Assembly (NCBI GenBank): GCA_900752545.1
Contig: CAADVS010000086.1
Span: 9,771-73,770 of the forward strand
From: an uncultured Collinsella sp.
GTDB taxonomy: Bacteria > Actinomycetota > Coriobacteriia > Coriobacteriales > Coriobacteriaceae
Direction: 5' to 3'
DNA length: 64,000 bases
How positions within the stretch are numbered: position 1 is the stretch's first letter; the number at the start of each line of letters is the position of its first letter. Of this stretch, positions 25,669 through 34,196 are shown one piece after another. A model generated the notes under the pieces. The model saw only the letters and a program-made list of their open reading frames with translations, was not told the origin of the DNA and ran no database searches. A program made the translations under genes and the position numbers.

Positions 25669-28419
25669 ATGTCTGACAAGCGCCGTACCTTTGCCGTCAT
25701 CGACGGCAACTCGCTCATGCACCGCGCCTTCCACGCCGTGCCGCCCACCATGAACGCGCCGGACGGTCGTCCCACCAACGCGATCTTTGGCTTTTTGAAT
25801 ATGTTCCTCAAGATGATTGACGCCTTTAATCCCGACGGCGTTGTTGTGGCGTTTGACAAGGGCAAGCCGCGCGTGCGTATGGAGATGCTGCCGCAGTACA
25901 AGGCTCAGCGCCCGCCCATGGACCCCGATCTGCACGCGCAGTTTCCCATGATTAAGGAGCTGCTCGCCGCGCTCAACGTGCCGATTTTGCAGTCCGAGGG
26001 CTGGGAAGGCGATGATATCCTGGGCACTATGGCGCGCCTGGGCGAGCAGGCCGGCTGTGACATGCTGCTGGTGACCGGCGACCGCGATATGTATCAGCTC
26101 GTGACCGAGCACGTCAACGTGGTCTCGACCCGCAAGGGCCTGTCCGACGTGGCGATCATGACGCCCGAGAGCGTGGACGATCTGTATCACGGCATCACGC
26201 CGGCGCTCGTGCCCGACTTTTATGGTCTGAAGGGCGACACGTCCGATAACATCCCCGGCGTGCCGGGCATCGGCCCCAAAAAGGCGAGCGCGCTCATCGC
26301 GCAGTACGGCAGCCTGGACGAGGTCATCGCACACGCCGACGAGGTCAAGGGCAAGATGGGCGAAAATCTGCGCGCGCACATCGACGATGCTCTGCTGAGC
26401 CGCAAGGTCGCGACCATCCGCACCGATGCGCCCGTTGAGCTCGATTTTGAGGCGACGTCCTTCCCGGCGTATTCTGCCGATGAAGTTTCCGCGGCGCTGG
26501 GCACGCTTGGTATCACCGCCATGCAGAACCGTTTCTTGGCGCTGATCGGTGGCGAGGGCGGGGCTGCTGCTGCCTCCAGTGTGTTTGAGATGCCTGCGAT
26601 GGTTCGCGCAGCCGCGGGCGATGCTGACGCGCTTGGTGCCGTTGCGGCTGAGATTTCCCGCGCGATTGATGCCGGCGAGTGGGTCGCTGCCGTGGTGGAC
26701 GACGACAAGGAAGAGGGCGCGCTCTTTGGACTGACGCGCACGCTGTGGTTGGCGACGTCCAAGGGCCTGTTCGCGCTCGAGGAGGGCGACGGCGGTGCGG
26801 CGGCTGAGGTTGAAGGCTTTAACTTCGCCCACGGCGTGATTGCCGGCGTGCTCGCGCGCCTGTTTATGGAGGGCCGCGTGGCGAGTCCGGACATGAAGGC
26901 GCTGCTGCACGAGCTTTCTCCTATCGATTCCTCTGAGCCCGAGCTCATGGACCCGCTGTCTGCCGATTCCACGCGCATCTTCGATACCGTGGTTGCCGCC
27001 TACCTGCTGGATTCCGACCGCTCCGAGTTCGATGAGACGTATCTGGCCGATACCTATCTGCAGATGGCGCTGCCTGCGGCGCGCGGTGCAGAGGGTGCTG
27101 TCGAGGACGCTCCTGCGCCCGCCGCTCGCACGGCGGCCTTGACGCTGGCGCTGGTCGCACCACTGCGCGACCGCATGACCCGCGAGAACGCTGTCAACGT
27201 GTTCGATGGCATCGAGATGCCGCTTGTGCCGGTGCTTGCCAAGATGGAGCGCGCGGGCATGCTCGTGGATCCCGATCGGCTGCGCAGTCTGTCCGAGGGC
27301 CTGGCGACCCAGATCACCGAGGTCGAGCGAAGCATTCGCGACCTTGCAGGTGACGAGACCTTTAACATCGGCAGCCCCATGCAACTTTCGCATGTGCTCT
27401 TTGATGTGATGGGCCTTCCGACCAAGGGTCTCAAAAAGACCAAGCGCGGTTACTATTCGACCAATGCCAAGGTACTGAGTGATCTTGCCCGTGACCACGA
27501 AATCGTGCGTCTGATTTTGGACTGGCGTGAGAAGTCCAAGATTAAGTCGACCTATCTGGACACGCTAGGTCCGCTGCGCCGTGGTGACGGTCGTGTGCAC
27601 ACCACGTACAACCAGACCATCACCGCGACGGGGCGTCTGTCCTCGAGCGACCCGAACTTGCAGAACATCCCGACGCGCTCTGAGCTGGGCCGCACCGTCA
27701 AGACGGCGTTTTCGGCAGGCGAGGGAAGCGTCTTTTTGGCGGTGGACTACTCGCAGATCGAGCTGCGTCTGCTGGCACATCTCTCGGGCGATGAGCACCT
27801 GGTGCGCGCCTTTAACGAGGGCGAGGACTTCCATGCCGAGACGGCGGCGCGCGTATTTGGTGTGCCGGTGTCCGAGGTAACGCCCGACTTGCGCAGTCGC
27901 GCCAAGGCCGTGAACTTTGGCATCGTGTATGGTCAGCAGGCCTATGGCCTGTCGCAGTCGCTGCATATCTCGATGGCCGAGGCGCGCGACATGATCGACC
28001 GCTACTACGAGGCCTACCCGGGCGTGCGCACGTTCCTCGACAACGTGGTGGCGCGCGCCAAGCAAACGGGCTACGCCGAGACCATGTATGGCCGCCGTCG
28101 TCATATTCCGGAGCTCAAGGCCAAAAACCCGCAACTCCGCGGTTTTGGCGAGCGCACGGCTATGAACCACCCCATGCAGGGAACCGCCGCCGACATCATC
28201 AAGATCGCCATGGCCTGCGTAAGCCGCCGCCTGGAAGAAGAAGGCTTTGCCGCCCATATGATTCTGCAGGTGCACGACGAACTGGACTTTGAGTGCCCCA
28301 CCGATGAAGTCGAGCGCCTGACCACCATGGTCCGCGACGTCATGGAACACGTAGTAGACCTCCGCGTCCCCCTAATCGCCGAAGCCAGCACCGGCATAAC
28401 CTGGGCCGACGCCAAATAG
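25669..28419 (+). CDS. polA: DNA polymerase I
   Basis: Repair and Okazaki-fragment polymerase. 916 residues. The 5' nuclease domain occupies the first 300 (AVIDGNSLMHRAF, EGWEGDDILGT, LVTGDRDMYQL, GLKGDTSDNIPGVPGIGPK). Residues about 310-540 replace the 3'-5' exonuclease domain but show no FDTET-type metal motif, so proofreading is probably lost. The polymerase domain shows DYSQIELRLLAH (motif A), RAKAVNFGIVYG (motif B) and QVHDELDFE (motif C). ATG 25669 was chosen because MSDKRRTFAVIDGN is the family N-terminus. An in-frame GTG at 25630 adds an unlikely extension. Confidence 0.96.
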   Translation: MSDKRRTFAVIDGNSLMHRAFHAVPPTMNAPDGRPTNAIFGFLNMFLKMIDAFNPDGVVVAFDKGKPRVRMEMLPQYKAQRPPMDPDLHAQFPMIKELLAALNVPILQSEGWEGDDILGTMARLGEQAGCDMLLVTGDRDMYQLVTEHVNVVSTRKGLSDVAIMTPESVDDLYHGITPALVPDFYGLKGDTSDNIPGVPGIGPKKASALIAQYGSLDEVIAHADEVKGKMGENLRAHIDDALLSRKVATIRTDAPVELDFEATSFPAYSADEVSAALGTLGITAMQNRFLALIGGEGGAAAASSVFEMPAMVRAAAGDADALGAVAAEISRAIDAGEWVAAVVDDDKEEGALFGLTRTLWLATSKGLFALEEGDGGAAAEVEGFNFAHGVIAGVLARLFMEGRVASPDMKALLHELSPIDSSEPELMDPLSADSTRIFDTVVAAYLLDSDRSEFDETYLADTYLQMALPAARGAEGAVEDAPAPAARTAALTLALVAPLRDRMTRENAVNVFDGIEMPLVPVLAKMERAGMLVDPDRLRSLSEGLATQITEVERSIRDLAGDETFNIGSPMQLSHVLFDVMGLPTKGLKKTKRGYYSTNAKVLSDLARDHEIVRLILDWREKSKIKSTYLDTLGPLRRGDGRVHTTYNQTITATGRLSSSDPNLQNIPTRSELGRTVKTAFSAGEGSVFLAVDYSQIELRLLAHLSGDEHLVRAFNEGEDFHAETAARVFGVPVSEVTPDLRSRAKAVNFGIVYGQQAYGLSQSLHISMAEARDMIDRYYEAYPGVRTFLDNVVARAKQTGYAETMYGRRRHIPELKAKNPQLRGFGERTAMNHPMQGTAADIIKIAMACVSRRLEEEGFAAHMILQVHDELDFECPTDEVERLTTMVRDVMEHVVDLRVPLIAEASTGITWADAK

Positions 28420-28452
28420 GGAAGTGCCCACAACCCTAAAGTAACCAAACCA

Positions 28453-28486
28453 GAAGGGGGCTCCTTGCCAACAAGGAGCCCCCTTC
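28453..28486 (+). terminator. Hairpin after polA
   Basis: Perfect 14-pair stem GAAGGGGGCTCCTT / AAGGAGCCCCCTTC with a six-base loop, 34 bases after the polA stop. No T tract follows, only ATTCC. The strong stem could act in both directions. Confidence 0.7.
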
Positions 28487-28552
28487 ATTCCAAAAAATCA
28501 GCCAAGTATCTAGGCGCCAAGACGCCACCCAGACGGCGAGCAAGTCACCCAA

Positions 28553-28682
28553 GGACCTGGCCGGGCGAGGCGGGTAAGTTTTTCGTAGATTCCGCACGAG
28601 CCGGAAAGCACTTAATGTGCTTTCCGAGCGAGCCCAGGACCTGACCGAGCGAAAAACTTACCCGCCTCGCCCGGCCAGGTCC
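28553..28682. repeat. Giant compound palindrome between polA and a HAD gene
   Basis: Perfect 33-base arms at 28553-28585 and 28650-28682 (beginning GGACCTGGCCGGGCGAGG) enclose a 64-base centre. The centre holds its own perfect hairpin GGAAAGCAC / GTGCTTTCC at 28603-28625. It lies between the convergent polA and HAD phosphatase genes. As RNA it would form a long rod with a side or terminal hairpin; as DNA it could form a cruciform. It does not share the outer motif of palindrome family A. Confidence 0.9.
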
Positions 28683-28693
28683 GACGAGCCACG

Positions 28694-29521
28694 TTAACGA
28701 GCCGCCAAGATGGCGTCGATGAGCGTCAGTACGCCCCCGTCGTTGTTGCTCGGAATGCGCCACTTGGCGTGCGCGTTCATGTGCTCCTCGGCATTGTCTA
28801 CGATAAAGCTGTGACCGACGCGCTCCAGCATGGGGATGTCGTTGTACGTATCGCCCACGGCGGCGGCGTCGGCGATATCGATGCCCAGGTGTTCGCACAG
28901 GTGCGCGACGCCGGCGCCCTTGTCGACACCCAGGTTCATAAAGTCGATCCACTCGCGGCCGGCATTGGTGACGTAAAGCTTGTCCGAGAACTCGGGGCTA
29001 TAGGTCTCGCGGAACGCGGGCTCGGCATCGTAGCCAGGGAAGAAGATTGAGATCTTGTTGGACTCGAAATCAATGTCCTCAAAGCTGTCGACGTAGTTGA
29101 TTGTGTTGTAGTAGACGCTGATCTCGTCGTGGTATTGATGGTCTCGGGCAAGCACGTAGAACTCGTCGAAGCAGCATAGGACGGGGACAGCGCGAGGATC
29201 CTCCGAGGCACGGCTCAAGACCTGCTGATACAGCTCCACGTCAATATTGCTCTTATAGATATAGCTGCCGCGATAGATCACGCACGCTCCGTTGTCGGGA
29301 CAAAAGGCGAGGCGGTTCTTGATGCCCTCGAACATCTCCTCGAGCTTGGGGGCGGGACGTCCGCTGGCGGGGCAGAATACGATGCCGGCGTCGGCGAGCT
29401 TGTCCAGGCGCTCATCAAGACCCTGGGGCAGCACGCGCTCGTCGGTCAGCAGCGTCTTGTCCATGTCGACGGCGAGAATCTTAATGTTTCCGATATTGGC
29501 GTCCGATTCGTAAGTTTGCAT
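28694..29521 (-). CDS. Cof-type HAD family phosphatase
   Basis: Haloacid dehalogenase superfamily phosphatase with a type IIB cap. 275 residues. Motif I is AVDMDKTLLTDE (Asp nucleophile and acid Asp), motif II is PASGRP, and motifs III/IV are KGAGVAHLCEHLGI and AVGDTYNDIPML near the C-terminus. Likely substrates are sugar phosphates or other small phosphates, as for YidA/Cof relatives. The N-terminus carries about 12 extra residues before motif I. It is convergent with polA. Confidence 0.88.
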   Translation of the reverse strand: MQTYESDANIGNIKILAVDMDKTLLTDERVLPQGLDERLDKLADAGIVFCPASGRPAPKLEEMFEGIKNRLAFCPDNGACVIYRGSYIYKSNIDVELYQQVLSRASEDPRAVPVLCCFDEFYVLARDHQYHDEISVYYNTINYVDSFEDIDFESNKISIFFPGYDAEPAFRETYSPEFSDKLYVTNAGREWIDFMNLGVDKGAGVAHLCEHLGIDIADAAAVGDTYNDIPMLERVGHSFIVDNAEEHMNAHAKWRIPSNNDGGVLTLIDAILAAR

Positions 29522-29664
29522 AAAAGCGAGCCTTTCGTTTCGAGATTGTTTCAGACGTTATAACCATCAATTCGTAGTCGGGCGTATTTTCGCAGGAACG
29601 GAGCGTATTTGCACCACGCTTCACAAAGTAATGAAAAAACTTTTCAGAAATTTGAATTTGTCGC

Positions 29665-29795
29665 TTGTGCTGCGGGCACTTTAGCGTAATATAGCGACCA
29701 TCGAAAACGGAGACGGAAAAACAACCGCTTACCGAGGAAAAGGTACCGTTTACGATATTAGAATTGCGCCCGGCGATAGGTGAAAGGAGAGGCAG
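29665..29795 (+). promoter_or_regulatory. Promoter and 5' leader of the argG transcript
   Basis: TAATAT at 29687-29692 is a reasonable -10 box. TTGTGC at 29665-29670, 16 bases upstream, is a weak -35. Transcription from about 29699 would give a leader of roughly 380 bases before argG, containing the small arginine-rich reading frame that starts at 29796. The surrounding DNA is markedly richer in A and T than the genes. Confidence 0.4.
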
Positions 29796-29870
29796 ATGCA
29801 GTTCGTAAAGATCATCACCACTGCAGACAATGCCATCCGACGCCAGCGCGCAATTTCCCGACGACGATAA
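29796..29870 (+). CDS. Arginine-rich leader peptide upstream of argG
   Basis: A 24-codon frame with a very good ribosome site (GAAAGGAGAGGC, ATG at 29796). The last ten residues are RRQRAISRRR: six arginines, ending in three consecutive CGA codons just before TAA. Its place in the leader of argG, the arginine pathway gene, is what an attenuation peptide looks like. The stop region lies in a hairpin GACGAT / ATCGTC (29863-29878). Two mutually exclusive hairpins follow (29878-29911 and 29901-29922). The peptide is seen; the control mechanism is inferred. Confidence 0.7.
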   Translation: MQFVKIITTADNAIRRQRAISRRR

Positions 29871-29877
29871 CAATCGT

Positions 29878-29934
29878 CTCTGTCCGCATGGGGCGAATTG
29901 CCTCAACAGAGTCATTTTGAGGTCGTTGGGTTTT
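29878..29934 (+). promoter_or_regulatory. Alternative hairpins after the argG leader peptide
   Basis: CTCTGT (29878-29883) can pair with ACAGAG (29906-29911). CCTCAA (29901-29906) can pair with TTGAGG (29917-29922). The two overlap and cannot form together. The second is followed by TCGTTGGGTTTT, a weak terminator-like tail. This is consistent with antiterminator/terminator switching, but the stems are only six pairs each. Confidence 0.4.
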
Positions 29935-30075
29935 AGCACGACATTGCTGCATGTTTCTAGGGCATGTATGTGCTGATTTTTGCTATTTAACCTGATATTG
30001 CACGGTATATGACCTTGAAATGACTTGCAACTGACCGATGTTCTAACTAGCTACCAAGGGCGAAAGGAAACAGCC

Positions 30076-31302
30076 ATGAGCAAGGAAAAAGTCGTTCTCG
30101 CATATTCCGGTGGTCTTGATACATCCGTATGTGTCAAGTGGCTCCAGGACGAGAAGAATCTCGATGTCGTTTGTGTCTGCGGCAACGTGGGCCAGGAAGA
30201 GACCGGACTGGATGCCAAGAAGCAGAAGGCGCTCGACCTGGGCGTTCTCGATTGCCAGGTGCTCGACCTGCGCGACGAGTTCTCTGATGAGTTCCTGACT
30301 AAGGCCATCGCCGCAAACTCCATGTACGAGAACAAGTATCCGCTGCTCTCCGCCCTGTCTCGCCCGCTGCTTGCCAAGAAGCTTGTTGAGGTCGCCCACG
30401 AGTTTGGCGCGACCTACGTCGCCCACGGCTGCACCGGCAAGGGTAACGACCAGGTCCGTTTTGAGGCCGCCGTCAAGGCCCTCGACCCCGAGCTCAAGGT
30501 TATCGCCCCGGTTCGCGAGTGGGACCTGAAGTGCCGTCCCGACGAGGTCGCCTATGCCCACGCCCACAACGTGCCGGTTCCCGAGGGTGCCAACGACAAC
30601 CCCTACTCTATCGACGACAACCTGTGGGGTCGTGCCATTGAGTGCGGTCACCTGGAGGATCCCTGGAACGAGCCGCTCGACGACGCTTGGGTTATGACCA
30701 AGAACCCCGAGGACACGCCGGATACCCCGACCTACACCGAGATTGAGTTTGAGGCCGGCAAGCCCGTCGCCGTCGACGGCAAGAAGATGAAACTCTCCGA
30801 GATCGTCATCGCCCTCAACAAGATCTCCGGCGACAATGGCTTTGGCCGTCTCGATCTGGTCGAGGATCGCCTGGTGGGCCTTAAGAGCCGCGAGTGCTAC
30901 GAGGTTCCCGGCGCCCTGACGCTCATCACCGCCCACAAGGCGCTCGAGGACATCTGCGTCGAGGGCGACCTGCTCAAGACCAAGATCAAGCTCGAGCAGG
31001 ATTGGGCCACCGCCGTGTACAGCGGCCAGTGGTACAGCCCGCTCAAAAACGCGCTCGATGCCTTTATGGCCGATACCCAGAAGTTCGTGACCGGCACTGT
31101 CCGTCTGAAGTTCTTTAAGGGCAACTGCCATGTCGTCGGCCGCAAGAGCCCGTTTAGCCTGTATGACTACGGTCTGGCTACCTACGACCGCGACACTACG
31201 TTTGACGAGAAGGCCAGCGCCGGCTTTATCGAGATCGATACGCTGTCACTCAAGACGTGGGCAAAGGTCCAGGGCCCCAGCTCTGCTGCCGCCCAGGCCT
31301 AG
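30076..31302 (+). CDS. argG: Argininosuccinate synthase
   Basis: Condenses citrulline and aspartate with ATP hydrolysis, the penultimate step of arginine synthesis. 408 residues. The PP-loop VLAYSGGLDTSV is at the N-terminus, followed by the citrulline/aspartate-binding AHGCTGKGNDQVRFE and later DNLWGRAIE. ATG 30076 follows GAAAGGAAA. argH is next in the same direction after about 520 bases. The remaining arginine genes are not in this window, so citrulline may come from elsewhere. Confidence 0.97.
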   Translation: MSKEKVVLAYSGGLDTSVCVKWLQDEKNLDVVCVCGNVGQEETGLDAKKQKALDLGVLDCQVLDLRDEFSDEFLTKAIAANSMYENKYPLLSALSRPLLAKKLVEVAHEFGATYVAHGCTGKGNDQVRFEAAVKALDPELKVIAPVREWDLKCRPDEVAYAHAHNVPVPEGANDNPYSIDDNLWGRAIECGHLEDPWNEPLDDAWVMTKNPEDTPDTPTYTEIEFEAGKPVAVDGKKMKLSEIVIALNKISGDNGFGRLDLVEDRLVGLKSRECYEVPGALTLITAHKALEDICVEGDLLKTKIKLEQDWATAVYSGQWYSPLKNALDAFMADTQKFVTGTVRLKFFKGNCHVVGRKSPFSLYDYGLATYDRDTTFDEKASAGFIEIDTLSLKTWAKVQGPSSAAAQA

Positions 31303-31455
31303 CGCCTCCTTCCCTTGGTATCCGCGCGGCCCATCCGCGTGATACATAACGGGCGCACGGGGTCCCTACCTTTCGTTATGCTTGCTGACACTTCTTAACA
31401 TCGGTGGCCCCTACGTTCCGCCCGCATATATGATGCCGCGACTGTGGCTGAGTCC

Positions 31456-31485
31456 GAGCCCCGCCGGGGTTGTCCGGCGGGGCTC
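31456..31485 (+). terminator. Strong hairpin between argG and argH
   Basis: Perfect 12-pair stem GAGCCCCGCCGG / CCGGCGGGGCTC with a six-base loop. It is followed by CATCTATCAATTT rather than a clean T tract. It could end the argG message or attenuate expression of what follows. Confidence 0.65.
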
Positions 31486-31535
31486 CATCTATCAATTTGG
31501 CGGCTCTGCGCCTATATATATGAGGAGTATCCATT

Positions 31536-31706
31536 ATGTTCAATGCTATCGCGCATGCTTTACTTGCCCTCGCGCCCGAGTTCGATGCTGCAAGGGTCGA
31601 GGACGTCCCTATGAGCCTGAAGGCCTGGATCGATGGTTCGCAGGGCAACATCCGGAGGGAGACGTTGGGCGCCAAGTGCATGGCGCGTCACTTCTTTGCA
31701 AATTAG
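31536..31706 (+). CDS. Small hypothetical protein between argG and argH
   Basis: 56 codons starting at ATG 31536, preceded by TGAGGAG at ten bases. It begins MFNAIAHALLALAPEFDAAR and has a mixed, slightly basic C-terminal half (GNIRRETLGAKCMARHFF). I recognise no family. It sits in a 522-base gap after a strong hairpin and 118 bases before argH. It may be a real small protein or a translated leader. Codon use resembles genes of the region. The rest of the gap holds nothing else I can support. Confidence 0.45.
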   Translation: MFNAIAHALLALAPEFDAARVEDVPMSLKAWIDGSQGNIRRETLGAKCMARHFFAN

Positions 31707-31824
31707 CTACATGGCTCCGCACACGGTGGGGAATGTGTAAAACTAGCGGTTGAAAAATCGCTTTAGCGATATGGCGCATTGCTTTGGGCGCTTGTTTTGG
31801 TATTTGGAGAAAGGGGACGGTCCC

Positions 31825-33255
31825 ATGGCTCTTTGGGGCGGTCGTTTTGAGGCAGGCGTGGCCGAGGTCACGCAGGAGTTTGGCGCGTCGCTGCCGGCCG
31901 ACAAACATCTCTATAAGCAGGATATCGCAGGCTCTAAGGCGCATGCCAAAATGCTGGCGGCCCAGGGCATCATCAGTGCCGAGGACGAGCAGGCGATTGC
32001 CAAGGGCCTGACCGGAATCGAACAGGATATCGATGCCGGCAACTTCACCTTCGACATCAACGACGAAGACATTCATATGTCCATCGAGAGCGAGCTGACG
32101 CGTCGCATCGGCGAGGCCGGTAAGCGCTTGCATACCGGACGTTCGCGCAACGACCAGGTGGCGACCGACACGCGCCTGGGCGTCAAGGCGCTGGCCAAGG
32201 AGCTCATGGAGGCCAATCTTGAGCTGCGCCATGTGCTGGTGGATGCGGCTAAGAAGTACGACAAGGTGATTCTGCCGGGTTACACGCATATGCAGCACGC
32301 TCAGCCCGTGCTGCTCTCGCATCATCTGCTGGCGTATTCCTGGATGTTCGCGCGCGACTTTACACGCTTGAAGGCCGCCTTTGATGCCGCCGACAACTGC
32401 CCGCTGGGTGCTGCCGCGCTTGCCGGTACGAGCTATCCGCTCGATCGCCAGATGACGGCTGCCGAACTTGGCTTTGCGGGCGTGATTCCTAACTCACTCG
32501 ATGCTGTTTCCGACCGTGATTTCCTGCTCGATCTGCATTACGCTGGCTCCGTCATGGCCATGCACCTGTCGCGTCTTTCCGAGGAGATCGTGCTGTGGTC
32601 GAGCTCCGAATTTGGCTTTATCACGCTTTCCGACTCCTACTCTACTGGCTCGTCCATCATGCCGCAGAAGAAGAATCCCGACTTTGCCGAGCTTATTCGC
32701 GGCAAGAGCGGCCGTGTCTATGGCAACCTGGTGCAGCTGCTCGTGACCATGAAGGGCCTGCCGCTTGCTTATAACAAGGACTTGCAGGAGGACAAGGAGG
32801 GCGCGCTCGATACCGCCCATACGCTCATGCAGTGCCTGTCGGTTATGGCCGGAATGATTTCGACTTGGACCGTCAACGAGGATGCCATGGCGCGCGAGTG
32901 CGGCGTGGGGCACCTTGCCGCTACCGATGTTGCCGATTACCTGGCCAAGCGTGGCCTGCCGTTCCGCGAGGCACATGCCGTGGTGGGGCATCTGGTTCTG
33001 ATGTGTGAGAAGCGCGGCTGCAATCTTGAGGACCTGCCGTTTGAGGTGTTCCAGGAGGCAAGCCCGCTCTTTGAGCACGACATTACCGAGGCGCTCGACA
33101 TCCCGTCGATTGTCGCCGCGCGCACGACCGAGGGCGGCACCGCCCCTGCCGCCGTTGCCGTGCAGCTGCAGCGTGCCGAGGCGCAGCTCGTGGTCGACGA
33201 AGGTGTGTTTGGATCGCTAACCAAGGTCGTCGAGATGGGTCACGGGGCAAAGTAG
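31825..33255 (+). CDS. argH: Argininosuccinate lyase
   Basis: Cleaves argininosuccinate to arginine and fumarate, the last step of the pathway. 476 residues of the fumarase/aspartase superfamily. Visible are MALWGGRFEAG at the N-terminus, HTGRSRNDQVATDTRL, TYMQ-type GYTHMQHAQPV, and the superfamily loop GSSIMPQKKNPD containing the catalytic Ser. ATG 31825 follows AAAGGGGA by nine bases. An in-frame ATG at 31750 gives an extension unlike the family. Confidence 0.96.
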   Translation: MALWGGRFEAGVAEVTQEFGASLPADKHLYKQDIAGSKAHAKMLAAQGIISAEDEQAIAKGLTGIEQDIDAGNFTFDINDEDIHMSIESELTRRIGEAGKRLHTGRSRNDQVATDTRLGVKALAKELMEANLELRHVLVDAAKKYDKVILPGYTHMQHAQPVLLSHHLLAYSWMFARDFTRLKAAFDAADNCPLGAAALAGTSYPLDRQMTAAELGFAGVIPNSLDAVSDRDFLLDLHYAGSVMAMHLSRLSEEIVLWSSSEFGFITLSDSYSTGSSIMPQKKNPDFAELIRGKSGRVYGNLVQLLVTMKGLPLAYNKDLQEDKEGALDTAHTLMQCLSVMAGMISTWTVNEDAMARECGVGHLAATDVADYLAKRGLPFREAHAVVGHLVLMCEKRGCNLEDLPFEVFQEASPLFEHDITEALDIPSIVAARTTEGGTAPAAVAVQLQRAEAQLVVDEGVFGSLTKVVEMGHGAK

Positions 33256-33640
33256 AGGTTTGGCTGAAGACGTATTGTCCATTTATTGATAAATCGTTTT
33301 CGCTTTACGGGCGCCTGCTGATGTGGGAGCCCGTATTTTGTTGCTATGGGGGAGGGGCTTGTCGAGAACTTCTGTAGGACCTTTGGGCAGGTTGTGAAGG
33401 GGATACGTTCGCGGGCGGCAACCGACCGCCTGCTCTGTTCGGCGCGGTTGATGGGCGGTCGGATGGTACTCTAATCGGGCTTCGAAACAGAAGTGACACA
33501 TATGGAGCGCTTTAATAAATTGCAACGTTTCAATAAACAGCTTTTTGTTTAACTGCAGCTAAAACTCTGTTACGATGCAGTCCAGGCGGGTGCCGGAATG
33601 GGACTTGGGCACGCGCGAACCTACTTGAAAGGCTACTTTT
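33256..33640 (+). other. Gap between argH and ndk
   Basis: 385 bases with no convincing gene on either strand. It begins with the argH terminator at 33306. The last 150 bases are AT-rich and hold candidate -10 boxes for ndk (for example TACGAT before 33580), none with a clear -35. Confidence 0.5.
33306..33340 (+). terminator. Terminator after argH
   Basis: TACGGGC / GCCCGTA stem with a 16-base interior, followed by TTTTGTT. Confidence 0.7.
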
Positions 33641-34045
33641 ATGGCTATCGAGAAGACCTTCATCATGATTAAGCCCGACGCCGTGCGCGACCGCAAGATC
33701 GGCGAGATCGTTGCTCGCATTGAGCGCAGCGGCCTTGTCATCGAGCGCATGGAGATGACCACGCTCGAGCGCGCTACCGTCGAGGAGCACTACGCCCATC
33801 TGGCCGACAAGCCCTTCTTTGGCGGTCTCTGCGACTTTATGACGAGCGGTCCGGTCGTCAAGATGGTCGTTTCCGGTCTCTCCGCTGTTGCTAAGATGCG
33901 CACCCTCATGGGCGCTACTAATCCGCTTGACGCTGCTCCTGGTACCATCCGCGGCGACTTTGCCGTCGATGTCAACGCCAACGTGATCCACGGCTCCGAC
34001 TGCCTGGAGAACGCCGAGATTGAGATCAAGCGCTTCTTTGGCTAA
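33641..34045 (+). CDS. ndk: Nucleoside diphosphate kinase
   Basis: Transfers the gamma phosphate from ATP to NDPs through a phosphohistidine. 134 residues. MAIEKTFIMIKPDAVRD is the family N-terminus. LMGATNPLDAAPGTIRGDFAVD is the nucleotide-binding stretch, and the active-site histidine is in NVIHGSD. A TTGAAAGG ribosome site precedes the ATG. It is monocistronic, with a strong terminator directly after. Confidence 0.97.
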   Translation: MAIEKTFIMIKPDAVRDRKIGEIVARIERSGLVIERMEMTTLERATVEEHYAHLADKPFFGGLCDFMTSGPVVKMVVSGLSAVAKMRTLMGATNPLDAAPGTIRGDFAVDVNANVIHGSDCLENAEIEIKRFFG

Positions 34046-34083
34046 ACCAGCTTTGACTCCTTAAAGCTGTTAGCGTGTGGCTT

Positions 34084-34117
34084 GGGCGCCGCGGAACTCC
34101 ATCCGCGGCGCCCTTTT
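34084..34117 (+). terminator. Intrinsic terminator after ndk
   Basis: Perfect 12-pair stem GGGCGCCGCGGA / TCCGCGGCGCCC followed by TTTTATT. Confidence 0.92.
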
Positions 34118-34134
34118 ATTCCAAAATCTATGAA

Positions 34135-34169
34135 GGGGCCCGCTCGGTCATGAGTTCCGAGCGGGCCCC
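34135..34169 (-). terminator. Terminator after rpiB
   Basis: Perfect 13-pair inverted repeat GGGGCCCGCTCGG / CCGAGCGGGCCCC with a nine-base loop, 28 bases past the rpiB stop on the minus strand. The tail reads TTCATAGATTTT. Confidence 0.8.
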
Positions 34170-34196
34170 TGCTGTTAGCTTGTGGCACTGAGTGGT

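Noticed and set aside
29481..29939. 152-codon minus-strand frame over the argG leader
   Set aside because: Composition is unlike local genes, no ribosome site, and it overlaps the start of the HAD gene and the arginine-rich leader peptide.
31382..31753. 123-codon plus-strand frame between argG and argH
   Set aside because: It has no ribosome site, spans the strong hairpin at 31456, and overlaps the better supported 56-codon frame in another phase.
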